A DNA stretch of 64,000 nt, taken from CALJFL01 sp039964455. GTDB lineage: Bacteria; Pseudomonadota; Gammaproteobacteria; Pseudomonadales; Halieaceae. Of this stretch, positions 1 to 8,315 are shown one piece after another. The stretch is taken from the NCBI GenBank assembly GCA_039964455.1, contig JBDVXK010000021.1, positions 124,001 to 188,000 of the forward strand, written 5' to 3'. The stretch's first letter is position 1. Each line of letters begins with the position of its first letter. Below the pieces are notes generated by a model. The model did no database searches, had not been told where the DNA came from, and was given only the letters and a program-made list of their open reading frames with translations. Both the position numbers and the translations under genes were made by a program.

Positions 1-33
1 CCCCAACGAAAGTGACCAATAAGGGAGTTGATA

Positions 34-483
34 ATGTCCATTGTAACGGCGTCGGAGTACGACGAATTCTTTGCCGCGGTCAACGAGGCCTCGGCTAATG
101 TCACCTGGTGCGCTCTGGCCACCATTCACGATGGTGTACCCAAGGTGAGAATGGTACATCCAACCTGGGAAGGTGACGTCCTGTGGGTTGCCACGGGGGC
201 AACTACGGCCAAGGCAAAGCAACTCGCACTTAATCCCGCGGTAGACATCCAGTACCAGGTAGCCCCGCCAAACTTTGTGCACGTAATGGTTTCGGGCACA
301 GCCGAATTACTTGACGACCAGGCTACCCGTGAGCATGTGTGGAAAGTGATGGACTACGATCTCACCGACTTTTGGCCAGAGGGGCCCAGCACTGAAGATT
401 TTGTGGCGGTCAAGATTACCCCAAACCGGGTCGAGCTATCAGAAATGTTCGGCACCGTTAACAAGCGCGTCTGGCGACGCTAG
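34..483 (+). CDS. Pyridoxamine-5'-phosphate-oxidase-like split-barrel flavoprotein
   Basis: The 149-residue product looks like a small FMN-binding split-barrel protein of the pyridoxamine 5'-phosphate oxidase-like superfamily. Visible hallmarks are a beta-rich N-terminal half (WCALATIHDGVPKVRMVHP), a segment on lysine-rich turns (TAKAKQLALNP) and a C-terminal strand ending in FGTVNKRVWRR. Proteins of this size usually bind FMN, F420 or haem, and the substrate cannot be told from sequence. I start at the ATG at 34 because AAGGGAG lies just upstream; the in-frame TTG at 28 has no spacing for a ribosome site. It converges on the gene ending at 498 and lies near the window edge, so its operon partners may lie outside. 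Confidence 0.75.
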   Translation: MSIVTASEYDEFFAAVNEASANVTWCALATIHDGVPKVRMVHPTWEGDVLWVATGATTAKAKQLALNPAVDIQYQVAPPNFVHVMVSGTAELLDDQATREHVWKVMDYDLTDFWPEGPSTEDFVAVKITPNRVELSEMFGTVNKRVWRR

Positions 484-497
484 CGCTCTTCACCGAT

Positions 498-1370
498 TCA
501 TGCCGAGTCAGCCTTGAAAGGTATTAGTCGGTAAGCATCACCATCGCAGACGATGTGGCCTGCCGTTGCACCCGCGAAATGCGTTCCTATGATCAATGTA
601 GGCGTATCGGCATATTCCGCAAAGACCTGTCTGCGTGTGGTGTCGGCTGTTGCAGCATCAACATCAGCCGCACTGCCCCAGTCCAGGCGCGCCATTTGAC
701 AGGGGTGGTGTACGAAGTCACCCGTTATCAGGCCCTGCTCCGAACCTGAATTGATTTGTATGCTGACATGCCCCGGGGTGTGCCCCACCGTCGGCACCAG
801 GGCAACCTCGCTACAGACTCGATGGTCAGTATCAACAAGGTCCATAAGCCCGGCATCGAAAACTGGCCCCACCGAATCGTTGAACACCCGTTGATTAAAC
901 TCAGCGATATCCGTGCGACTGAAATAGTCGTATTCGTCACGGGCGATCAGATAGCGGGCATTGGGAAACGTGGGAACCCACTCCCCATCTACCAACATGG
1001 TATTCCAGCCCACGTGATCCACGTGCAGATGCGTGCACAGCACGCAATCGACCTCCGCGGGATTAAAGCCGGCACTGGCGAAATCAGCCAGGAAGCTGGT
1101 CTGTAACTGGTGCCAATCCTTGTAGGGCATGCGCTCTTTCTCATTACCTACACAGGTATCAACCACGATCAGCTGATCCTTTGTCTCTATGGCCAGAGCA
1201 TGAACACTGAACTTGAGCTCCCCCTCTTCGTTCATGAATTCGGGCTTTAGCCAGCTTATTTCTCTGCAGGCCTCGGGTGCTGCGTCAGGGAGAATCCAGG
1301 ACGCGCCACCGCAACTCTCCAACTCTACTATCTTGGTAATGGTAACGTCGCCTATCTTCCATTTTTGCAT
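498..1370 (-). CDS. Metallo-beta-lactamase-fold hydrolase, lactonase-like
   Basis: A 290-residue member of the metallo-beta-lactamase superfamily, predicted to be a zinc hydrolase in the cytoplasm. The zinc motif HLHVDH is at residues 114-119, a second metal-binding segment GHTPGH at 196-201, and the bridging aspartate in GDFVHHP near 218. The arrangement resembles AttM/AhlD-type lactonases and related esterases, but the true substrate is unknown. The start ATG has GAGGG about 10 bases upstream. It sits 12 bp behind the DapB-like reductase on the same strand, so the two probably form an operon, perhaps a lactone- or ester-opening step next to an NAD(P)-dependent oxidation. Confidence 0.85.
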   Translation of the reverse strand: MQKWKIGDVTITKIVELESCGGASWILPDAAPEACREISWLKPEFMNEEGELKFSVHALAIETKDQLIVVDTCVGNEKERMPYKDWHQLQTSFLADFASAGFNPAEVDCVLCTHLHVDHVGWNTMLVDGEWVPTFPNARYLIARDEYDYFSRTDIAEFNQRVFNDSVGPVFDAGLMDLVDTDHRVCSEVALVPTVGHTPGHVSIQINSGSEQGLITGDFVHHPCQMARLDWGSAADVDAATADTTRRQVFAEYADTPTLIIGTHFAGATAGHIVCDGDAYRLIPFKADSA

Positions 1371-1382
1371 TTCGATTTTCCC

Positions 1383-2432
1383 TCAGGAGCTAACCAGCCC
1401 ACGTCCCATTATCCACGGCAAATCCAGCAGGGTCTTGATGCCGGGTTCAGCCGCAATCACATACGGCACTGCATTCAAGGCATGCATGCCGGTAGCAAGC
1501 AGACCATCTTCTATCCAGTCAGCTTCAAAATTAATCTGCATCCGGGGCTTACCTTCGATAATGACCGAGTTAACACCCTGGGGCCAGTCTGGAGCTACAG
1601 ATTCATGCATACGCCAGACCGTTTCATGGACGATGACTTTACGGCCATTTTTCACGCCCGCCCACTCCCAATGCTGGCCTGCAATCGTACCCTGCCTGAT
1701 CGCGCCCGCAGCCGGCTGCAAATCGGCGGGGGCATAGGCCCGCTCCATCGTGTCTTCAATCGCATCGAGCTCAAGCGCCAGACCATCAGCCATCATCTGT
1801 ATATTCTCCCGGAACAACCCGGTAAGCCAGAAGTGGTGACGTTGCGCCGTTTCGTTAAACGCCTCGTCCGTCTTACCAAATCCCATCATATCGAACATGA
1901 TTTCAGGTGAGGGGTAGAACTCAAAATTGGTAATTTCACGCACCAGTACCTGGTCGATCTCGCTGGCCAACGCAGTCATTGTCAGGGGCAATAAATCGCC
2001 CAGCCAGCCGGGGTTCAGGCCGGTAGAGTGAAAGGTACTACTGCCCTGACGACAGGCTTCTTCCAGTCGCGCCACCAGTTCCGGGCCATGCACACTGGGA
2101 TACATATAGCCCACCGTGGTGATCACATTTTTACCAGAGGCAAGAAGTCGACAGATTGTGTCTATATCTGCATCGGGATCATCCCCGTAAACGAGCGAGG
2201 GCAGCGGCGTGTGGATAACGACGTCGGCCTCGGTCGCCAGCATCACCTCTATGTCTCGACTGGCTTCTACACCCAGCGCTTGAACACCGGCAATCTCCCC
2301 GGCATCGCTGCCCGCTTTTTCCGACGAGTACACGTACAAACCAGCCAGCTCAAGGTCGTTTCGCCGCGCGACTTCGCGAACAATTGCGCGGCCAATGTTA
2401 CCGCTGGACCACTGAATAATACGTGTCGTCAT
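1383..2432 (-). CDS. DapB-like NAD(P)-dependent oxidoreductase
   Basis: A 349-residue oxidoreductase with an N-terminal Rossmann fold. The dinucleotide loop is WSSGNIGR near residues 8-15, followed by a conserved segment AGLYVYSSEKAGSDAGEIAG. The family is related to dihydrodipicolinate reductase and 2,4-diaminopentanoate dehydrogenase; in actinobacteria and marine gammaproteobacteria such proteins are usually annotated only as dihydrodipicolinate reductase-like, and a role in lysine synthesis is unlikely. The 61481-62542 gene encodes a paralogue of the same length class. AGGAG precedes the ATG. The gene is divergent from the ABC transporter at 2510 and is followed by the metallo-hydrolase 12 bp downstream. 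Confidence 0.8.
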   Translation of the reverse strand: MTTRIIQWSSGNIGRAIVREVARRNDLELAGLYVYSSEKAGSDAGEIAGVQALGVEASRDIEVMLATEADVVIHTPLPSLVYGDDPDADIDTICRLLASGKNVITTVGYMYPSVHGPELVARLEEACRQGSSTFHSTGLNPGWLGDLLPLTMTALASEIDQVLVREITNFEFYPSPEIMFDMMGFGKTDEAFNETAQRHHFWLTGLFRENIQMMADGLALELDAIEDTMERAYAPADLQPAAGAIRQGTIAGQHWEWAGVKNGRKVIVHETVWRMHESVAPDWPQGVNSVIIEGKPRMQINFEADWIEDGLLATGMHALNAVPYVIAAEPGIKTLLDLPWIMGRGLVSS

Positions 2433-2509
2433 TTACTCTCTCCTGTCTGCATCCCACGCTGCCTGCTTTGCATTGCCATTTTCGGCGCAGCCATGTTTAG
2501 ATAGCAAGC

Positions 2510-3247
2510 ATGTCTGTTCTTCGTCTGGACGCTATAGAAAAATCCTATAGCGGCACTCCTGTTCTGGCCCAAACCAGTCTGGAGTTTGCACAAAATAAAA
2601 TAACCGCCATCATCGGTCGCAGCGGCTGTGGCAAGTCTACACTACTGCGAGTCTGTAACGGGCTGGTGACCCCGGATCGCGGAGCGGTTGAACTCTTTGG
2701 CCAGCCCCTGGACTACAACAACCTTCCGGCACTGCGCCGGCGACTGGGCTATGCGGTGCAGGGTGTCGGTTTGTTCCCCCATTTTGATATCCGGAAAAAC
2801 ATCACGCTCCTTGCTCGTCTTGAGGGTTGGGACGATGCAAAAATCGATCATCGGCTACACGAATTACTGCAACTGACTCACCTAGAAGAAGAAAAGTTGA
2901 CGGCCTATCCGCACCAACTCAGCGGTGGTCAACAACAGCGCGTTGGGCTTTGCAGAGCAATGATGCTACACCCTGAAGTAATGTTACTTGACGAACCCTT
3001 TGCGGCAATTGACCCCATCACTCGTATAGACATGCACAGACAGCTGCTGGAGCTTCATCAGGCCGAGCCCTCCACCGTGGTATTGGTAACCCACGACATG
3101 CATGAAGCAATGCGCCTGGCAGATCATATTGTGGTCATGTCGCAGGGAAAGATCGATTGCCAGAGAACGACCGCGTCACTGCGCGAGGAAAACCCTGGCG
3201 TTGGACCTGACGAACTCCTGCTATCGCTGCTTGGTGGCGCTGAATGA
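2510..3247 (+). CDS. ABC transporter ATP-binding protein, betaine/osmoprotectant type
   Basis: A 245-residue ABC ATPase that would energise import of a small zwitterionic solute. Walker A GRSGCGKST is at 36-44, the signature LSGGQQQR at 137-144, Walker B VMLLDEP at 157-163 and the switch histidine in VTHDMHEA at 195. It resembles the ATPases of OpuC/YehX-type quaternary-amine importers but ends without the C-terminal CBS domains that osmosensing ProV/OpuA ATPases carry. Its last four bases overlap the start of the fused binding-protein/permease gene (ATGA), showing tight coupling. The position upstream of egtB and egtD suggests a cargo linked to ergothioneine; that link is an inference. No clear ribosome site is visible at the ATG. 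Confidence 0.88.
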   Translation: MSVLRLDAIEKSYSGTPVLAQTSLEFAQNKITAIIGRSGCGKSTLLRVCNGLVTPDRGAVELFGQPLDYNNLPALRRRLGYAVQGVGLFPHFDIRKNITLLARLEGWDDAKIDHRLHELLQLTHLEEEKLTAYPHQLSGGQQQRVGLCRAMMLHPEVMLLDEPFAAIDPITRIDMHRQLLELHQAEPSTVVLVTHDMHEAMRLADHIVVMSQGKIDCQRTTASLREENPGVGPDELLLSLLGGAE

Positions 3248-4737
3248 GTGAGCTATCCACATGCTCCAGGCTGGTTCTGGTCGCCCTTCTCGCCGCGCTG
3301 TTTTCACTGTCGGCAAACTTCAGTCACTCCAGGGAAGTTCGCATAGCGTCCAAGACATTCCCGGAAAGCTACATACTTGCAGAGATCGCCGCACAATTAC
3401 TCGAAAGCCACGGCATAGAGGCACAAAGACAGCTAGGCCTGGGGGGCACCCTCATTGCGTTTGAAGCACTCAAAGGCGGCTCTATCGATCTTTATCCAGA
3501 CTATACAGGTACGCTGAGTCAGGCCGTACTGCAAAGACCTGACCTTAACAGCGCGCAATTGCGCGAGGCACTGGCTGACGAAGGGCTGGTAGAGGCCGCC
3601 GCATTTGGGTTCAACAACAGCTATGCCATAGCGCTTGATGAGGATATCGCCAAGCGGCGCAATATCACCAAAATCAGCCAGCTTGCCCAGCATCCGGATC
3701 TCGATCTTGGCTTTTCACTGGAGTTCCTGAATCGGGGTGATGGCTGGCCCGCATTACAGGCCGCCTACCAACTACCACATCGCCCGAGCGGCATTGAACA
3801 CGCTCTCGCCTACCGGGCTGTGTCTTCAGGCAAGCTGGCAGCCACCGACGCCTACACAACTGACGGAGAGCTGGAAAATCATGCGCTGCGCTTACTGCAG
3901 GATGACCTGGAGTTTTTCCCGCAGTACGACGCCATCATTCTGGCGAGAATAGATCTATCGCAATCGGCTATGAGCGTACTTAAGCGCCTGGATGGCAGTA
4001 TCGATGAAGCCACCATGCGAGCACTGAATCGCCGCCTCGCAAGCAGTGACTTGCAACCGGGCCAGGTGGCCGCTGAATTTTTGCGAGACAGCGGATTGGC
4101 GAAGCCGGGCAGCGTTACGCCGCCCTCCACGACATCGCGTATCCTGGGTTACACCGGCACACACCTGAAACTGACACTGACCGCCCTGTTACTGGCCTGC
4201 CTGCTGGCCATCCCCGCGGCGCTGATACTTGCGCGCCATGACCGCATCGCCCGCGCCCTGCTATACGTCACAGGCTTGATCCAGACCATTCCCGCCCTCG
4301 CCATGCTGGCCCTGCTTATCCCGCTGGTCGGTCTGGGCCAGACACCTGCGGTGATAGCGCTTTTTCTCTATTCCCTTTTACCGATCGTGCGCAACACATT
4401 GACCGGAATTTTCAGCATCGATCCGCTGCTCAAGGAAGTCGCCACCGGCCTGGGCCTGACGCCGGGCCAACAACTGTGGCAGGTAGAACTGCCACTGGCC
4501 GCCCCTACCATACTGGCTGGCGTAAAAACCGCGGCGATTATCAGCCTGGGCACTGCCACCCTGGCCGCCTTTGTCGGAGCAGGTGGTCTGGGCGAACCCA
4601 TCATCACCGGACTGACCCTGAATGATCATCGCTTGATACTGGAAGGGGCAATTCCAGCTGCAGTGCTGGCTATTCTGGTGGAACTATTCTTCGAAGCTAT
4701 AGAACGATTGACGGTGCCCGCTCACCTGCGCAGTTAG
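3244..4737 (+). CDS. Fused substrate-binding protein and permease of betaine-type ABC importer
   Basis: A 497-residue fusion. After a signal segment (residues 1-28) comes an OpuC/OsmF-type binding domain, about residues 30-280, with family segments such as KTFPESYILAEI and DLYPDYTGTLSQAVL. A hydrophobic permease domain of several helices follows (about 300-490), including the conserved loop EVATGLGLTPGQQLWQVELP. One protein therefore supplies both the receptor and the channel, with the receptor first. The known ergothioneine importer EgtUBC of Gram-positives is also a fusion but has the permease first. The gene overlaps the ATPase by four bases, and egtB begins 136 bp downstream on the same strand. 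Cargo may be a betaine, choline, carnitine or ergothioneine/hercynine; sequence alone does not decide. Confidence 0.85.
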   Translation: MSELSTCSRLVLVALLAALFSLSANFSHSREVRIASKTFPESYILAEIAAQLLESHGIEAQRQLGLGGTLIAFEALKGGSIDLYPDYTGTLSQAVLQRPDLNSAQLREALADEGLVEAAAFGFNNSYAIALDEDIAKRRNITKISQLAQHPDLDLGFSLEFLNRGDGWPALQAAYQLPHRPSGIEHALAYRAVSSGKLAATDAYTTDGELENHALRLLQDDLEFFPQYDAIILARIDLSQSAMSVLKRLDGSIDEATMRALNRRLASSDLQPGQVAAEFLRDSGLAKPGSVTPPSTTSRILGYTGTHLKLTLTALLLACLLAIPAALILARHDRIARALLYVTGLIQTIPALAMLALLIPLVGLGQTPAVIALFLYSLLPIVRNTLTGIFSIDPLLKEVATGLGLTPGQQLWQVELPLAAPTILAGVKTAAIISLGTATLAAFVGAGGLGEPIITGLTLNDHRLILEGAIPAAVLAILVELFFEAIERLTVPAHLRS

Positions 4738-4873
4738 GCATATCTTTATGTGAACCCTGTGAAAAGCTGGTAGTCTTAGCACCCATCAGCGGTCAACACA
4801 GTCGGGACATGCTCCGCCATCAATCAACAACCACAGCAGCTTGTGAGAATACACAACAGGGAGCCCCTGCCCG

Positions 4874-6199
4874 TTGACTGACTCATTATTGCTGCAGCTT
4901 TATCTGCACACTCGCAGTCAGTCCGTAGCCTTTTGTGCGTCATTGGAGCACGAGGATTATGGCCTGCAAGCCGAGGACTTTGTCAGCCCACCAAAATGGC
5001 ATCTGGCGCATACCAGCTGGTTTTTTGAAACCTTTTTACTCAAGCCTTTCGATAGTGCTTATGTCACGCCAGACGAGCGCTACGAGGTACTCTTTAACTC
5101 CTATTACAACGGCATAGGCGAGCAGTTCCCAAGGCCACAACGCGGTCTACTATCCCGACCCACAGTCGCGGAAGTAATGGACTATCGCGCATACATAGAT
5201 AAGGCAATGACAGCGCTACTGGAAAATACCTCCCATGCTGAACGAGAGGCTATAGCAGCGCGCACGGTACTGGGCATAGAACACGAACGGCAACATCAGG
5301 AGCTGTTTTTTACTGACATCAAGTACTCGCTGGCAATCAATCCTCTTAAGCCAACCTTTATCGATGTAACAGAGGGCGAGCCGACAGCGGTCTCAGCGCT
5401 GAACTGGCATAGCTATGAAGCCGGCTTGCAGGAAATCGGTTATGCCGGCACCGGGTTTTGCTTCGACAACGAACTTCCGCGGCACCAATCCTATATCGCC
5501 GCTTTTGAGCTGGCAGATCGACTGGTGACCAATGGGGAATACCAGCAGTTCATCGATGATGGCGGATATCAAAGACCCGAGCTTTGGCTTGCGGACGGCT
5601 GGGCCACCGTTCAGGCAAAAGGCTGGCAAGCGCCCCTCTACTGGCTGGGCGATGGCAAGGAGCCTATGGAATACACACTGCATGGCACCGTTGCGCGATG
5701 CGCCTCCTCCCCTGTGGTCCACGTCAGTGCTTATGAAGCGGACGCCTACGCCCGCTGGGCAGGCGCCAGACTCCCAACCGAGTTCGAGTGGGAGCTTGGG
5801 GCAGCCCACGCTGCGGCAGCCGATGCTGGGGCAGCCCTTGCTGCGGCAGCCGATGCTGGGGCAGCCCAAGCTGGGGCAGCCCACGCTGCAAACACCAACG
5901 AAGGCGTCGATAGCGGCTATTATCACCCACGGCCTGCACCGAGCGGCCAGGGGCTGAAACAACTTTACGGTGACTGTTGGCAATGGACCCAAAGCGCTTA
6001 TAGTCCTTACCCGGGCTACAAACCTTCTCCGGGGGCTATCGGTGAATACAACGGAAAATTTATGAGCAATCAGTTGGTCTTGCGCGGCGGTAGCTGTGTG
6101 TCCAAGCGTGAACAGCTAAGGCCCAGTTATCGCAACTTCTTCTATCCACAGGACCGCTGGCAGTTTAGCGGCATTCGTCTGGCGCGAGACCCGGCGTAA
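4874..6199 (+). CDS. egtB: Ergothioneine synthase EgtB (hercynine sulfoxide synthase)
   Basis: EgtB is a non-haem iron enzyme that couples O2-dependent C-S bond formation and sulfoxidation on hercynine (trimethylhistidine). The 441-residue protein has the expected two parts: an N-terminal DinB-like helical domain holding the iron histidines (WHLAH at 42-46 and the HX3HXE motif H137, H141, E143) and a C-terminal formylglycine-enzyme-like domain ending in LRGGSCVSKREQLRPSYRN. Start is TTG at 4874, with CAGGGAG about 10 bases upstream. An unusual alanine-rich insert encoded by six 15-bp repeats occupies residues 309-338, just after LPTEFEWE. egtD follows 26 bp later. No egtA, egtC or egtE is present in the window, so the thiol donor (cysteine or gamma-glutamylcysteine) is undetermined. 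Confidence 0.93.
   Translation: MTDSLLLQLYLHTRSQSVAFCASLEHEDYGLQAEDFVSPPKWHLAHTSWFFETFLLKPFDSAYVTPDERYEVLFNSYYNGIGEQFPRPQRGLLSRPTVAEVMDYRAYIDKAMTALLENTSHAEREAIAARTVLGIEHERQHQELFFTDIKYSLAINPLKPTFIDVTEGEPTAVSALNWHSYEAGLQEIGYAGTGFCFDNELPRHQSYIAAFELADRLVTNGEYQQFIDDGGYQRPELWLADGWATVQAKGWQAPLYWLGDGKEPMEYTLHGTVARCASSPVVHVSAYEADAYARWAGARLPTEFEWELGAAHAAAADAGAALAAAADAGAAQAGAAHAANTNEGVDSGYYHPRPAPSGQGLKQLYGDCWQWTQSAYSPYPGYKPSPGAIGEYNGKFMSNQLVLRGGSCVSKREQLRPSYRNFFYPQDRWQFSGIRLARDPA
5798..5887 (+). repeat. Six tandem 15-bp repeats inside egtB
   Basis: Six consecutive 15-base units of the form GSGGCAGCCSAYGCT (with small variations) begin at 5798, 5813, 5828, 5843, 5858 and 5873. They keep the frame and encode a 30-residue alanine-rich run of five-residue units such as GAAHA, AAADA and GAALA. 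The units alternate GGGG and GCGG starts, suggesting duplication of a 30-bp pair. The tract lies in the EgtB C-terminal domain directly after LPTEFEWE, probably in a surface loop. In-frame slippage would change loop length without breaking the gene. Confidence 0.9.
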
Positions 6200-6225
6200 G
6201 CCAGGCTATAGCGACAAAGGATGTC

Positions 6226-7200
6226 ATGACTCAGCAACAGGCACTTACAGACAACGTCAGTTTCCGAAATGAGCACCCTACCGTGGGCGACAGTAAGGAA
6301 GAAATTCTTGGCGGGCTCACGCAAAGTCAAAAGGTGATCAATCCGAAGTTCTTCTACGACCAGCGCGGCTCAGAACTCTTCGACGAGATAACACGACTTC
6401 CGGAGTACTACCCTACTCGAACAGAAGTCGCCATTCTGACCCGCAACAGCGAGGCGATCAGCGAAGCATGTGGCCAGGGCTGCCTGTTCATTGAGCCCGG
6501 TAGTGGCAATTGTGAAAAGGCCAGACTGCTGTTGGATAACTTGCGACCAAGCGCTTATGTGCCTATTGATATCTCCGCAGACTTTCTGCGTGAAGCCGCT
6601 TTACAGTTGGGCAAAGAGTATCCTTGGTTGCGAATTCACGCCGTGTGCGCGGATTTCAATCACAGCTGGTCTTTTGCAGAGGATCTCCCGGCGGGGAAGC
6701 GAGTCATCTTCTACCCCGGCTCAACCATAGGTAATCTTGAGCCAGAGGCAGCCGAGCGCTTTTTGCGTCGCGTTAGGGACATTGTTGGCGCGGACGGCGG
6801 CGCATTAATAGGTGTTGACCTGCACAAGTCAGAGGAGCGACTTAATGCAGCCTACAATGACTCCCAGGGCGTTACGGCTGATTTTAATCGCAATGCTCTC
6901 GCCCAGGTCAACTCTCTGTTAGGGGCTCAGTTTGAGCCCACCCTGTTTGCCCATCGCGCATTCTATGATCCGAACAAGCGGCGTATCGAAATGCATCTGG
7001 TGAGTAAGCAGGCGCATTCCGTAAAATGTAATGGTGGCACCATACGCTTCAGCGAAGGCGAAACAATACACACCGAGAACTCCTACAAATATACGCTTGA
7101 AGCATTCTCCGCACTGGCGCTAAAGGCTGGGCTAACCCTGGAGCATAGCTGGCTGGACGATGATCAGCTGTTCAGCGTGCATTACCTCAGTGCCGCCTGA
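6226..7200 (+). CDS. egtD: L-histidine N-alpha-methyltransferase EgtD
   Basis: EgtD transfers three methyl groups from S-adenosylmethionine to histidine to give hercynine, the substrate of EgtB. The 324-residue length is typical. Family landmarks are FFYDQRGSELFDEIT (42-56), LPEYYPTRTE (58-67), the SAM-binding loop IEPGSGNCEK (89-98), FYPGSTIGN and the C-terminal histidine-site region with MHLVSK. The start ATG at 6226 follows AAAGG; an upstream ATG at 6221 stops at once. It is 26 bp behind egtB and surely co-transcribed. Together these two genes encode the core ergothioneine pathway; a C-S lyase for the last step must be encoded elsewhere. Confidence 0.94.
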   Translation: MTQQQALTDNVSFRNEHPTVGDSKEEILGGLTQSQKVINPKFFYDQRGSELFDEITRLPEYYPTRTEVAILTRNSEAISEACGQGCLFIEPGSGNCEKARLLLDNLRPSAYVPIDISADFLREAALQLGKEYPWLRIHAVCADFNHSWSFAEDLPAGKRVIFYPGSTIGNLEPEAAERFLRRVRDIVGADGGALIGVDLHKSEERLNAAYNDSQGVTADFNRNALAQVNSLLGAQFEPTLFAHRAFYDPNKRRIEMHLVSKQAHSVKCNGGTIRFSEGETIHTENSYKYTLEAFSALALKAGLTLEHSWLDDDQLFSVHYLSAA

Positions 7201-7226
7201 AATCACTGTAAATTCATGCGTGAACG

Positions 7227-7511
7227 CTAATCTTGGCTGACCTTCACCCCCTTCCAGAATGCGACGTGACCGGCGATTTCAGCAGCTGCTGACTTGGGCT
7301 CCGGATAGTACCAGACCGCATCCTTATTCACGTCGCCGCCTACATCAAGGCTGTAATAATGTGCGGTGCCTTTCCAACCGCAGACAGATGTATGATCGCT
7401 GCTGTGCAGGTACTCCTGACTAACGCTATCCAGTGGAAAGTAGTGGTTACCCTCCACAACAACAGTGGCTTCTGACTCTGCAATAATTTGATCATTCCAT
7501 CTGGCGATCAT
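7227..7511 (-). CDS. DUF427 domain protein
   Basis: A 94-residue protein that is a single DUF427 domain: MIARWNDQIIAES at the start, the ligand-pocket region TVVVEGNHYFP, then SVCGWKGTAHYYSL and the terminal WYYPEP segment. The family is a small beta-barrel of unknown biochemical role found in many bacteria and fungi. I choose the ATG at 7511 because GGGAG lies six bases upstream; the longer in-frame reading from 7589 would overlap the SDR gene and adds residues foreign to the family. It is the last gene of a three-gene minus-strand run (8570-8316, 8314-7562, 7511-7227). Confidence 0.88.
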   Translation of the reverse strand: MIARWNDQIIAESEATVVVEGNHYFPLDSVSQEYLHSSDHTSVCGWKGTAHYYSLDVGGDVNKDAVWYYPEPKSAAAEIAGHVAFWKGVKVSQD

Positions 7512-7561
7512 ATTTTCTCCCTGCCTGTTTATAAGGCCTCTCTGATTAAAATTCTCAACAT

Positions 7562-8314
7562 CTACCAGGGGATGCTCTGCCCTGCCCAATCCAGGTAAGA
7601 CAGCTCTCCGTCTTGCTCCTGCTGATCAAGCAGTGCGACCAACTGACCCGCTACAAAGTCGGTTGTAAAAAGCTTCCCCGCAGGCACATTGGCCTGAAAT
7701 GGTTTTGACAACTCAGTATCGGTAGTACCGGGATGAAAGGCGACCAGCTTTACACCACGCGCACGACGTGCATATTCAATCGCCGCAGACTTCAAGAACA
7801 TATTGAGCGCTGCCTTGGACGATCGATAGCTATACCAGCCACCAAGTTGGTTATCCCCTATGCTACCGACACGCGCGCTAAGCACGGCAATCACCGTATC
7901 TGGCGAGCGCCGTAGCGGCTTCGCCAACGCCGACACCCAAGCAGCGGGGACAACAAGATTCACATTCATTACTGCCTGTAACGTTTCGCCTGTCACCGCA
8001 TCAAGTGCCTTCTCAGGGCTGAAACCATCTCCGTGTAAAACCCCTGTACAAATCACTACTCGGTGCAAGTGAACATCGCTGGCGGCGATGTCGGCCACTA
8101 CAGACTGTATAGACTCTTCGCTCTGGTCACACTGGATCCAGCGCAGTTGATCATCGTGGCCCACCATGGCCGCAGGACAAGCATTACGACTGACTGCCAG
8201 CACGTGAGTCGTCTCATCCTCGAGATAACGACGCACTACGGCTGCACCAATCCCACCCGAAGCGCCGACAACTAAAACCGCGCTTTGCACACCTCCTGAC
8301 TCGACCGCTGTCAT
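7562..8314 (-). CDS. Short-chain dehydrogenase/reductase (C-factor-like)
   Basis: A 250-residue SDR with the NAD(P)-binding loop GASGGIGAAV near the N-terminus, the catalytic tyrosine and lysine in a YSYRSSKAALN segment, and the post-catalytic HPGTTDTELSKPF loop typical of C-factor/CsgA-like SDRs. It probably reduces or oxidises a small carbonyl compound in the cytoplasm; the substrate is unknown. The ATG at 8314 is preceded by GGGGAG with good spacing, so the in-frame GTG 15 bases earlier is less likely. It starts one base after the stop of the upstream 84-residue gene, which indicates translational coupling. Confidence 0.88.
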   Translation of the reverse strand: MTAVESGGVQSAVLVVGASGGIGAAVVRRYLEDETTHVLAVSRNACPAAMVGHDDQLRWIQCDQSEESIQSVVADIAASDVHLHRVVICTGVLHGDGFSPEKALDAVTGETLQAVMNVNLVVPAAWVSALAKPLRRSPDTVIAVLSARVGSIGDNQLGGWYSYRSSKAALNMFLKSAAIEYARRARGVKLVAFHPGTTDTELSKPFQANVPAGKLFTTDFVAGQLVALLDQQEQDGELSYLDWAGQSIPW

Positions 8315-8315
8315 A

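Noticed and set aside
1365..1910. Plus-strand 181-codon frame opposite the DapB-like gene.
   Set aside because: It is antisense to a clear Rossmann-fold gene; its composition is not protein-like.
3244..4737. Naming the importer EgtUBC outright.
   Set aside because: The domain order is reversed and the pocket residues were not verified; linkage to egtBD alone is not enough.
5798..5887. Short direct repeats considered as a CRISPR array.
   Set aside because: The units are contiguous with no spacers and preserve the egtB frame.
5393..5992. Minus-strand 199-codon frame inside egtB, with cysteine-rich repeats.
   Set aside because: The repeats are the reverse complement of the egtB 15-bp tract; egtB is fully supported by family motifs.
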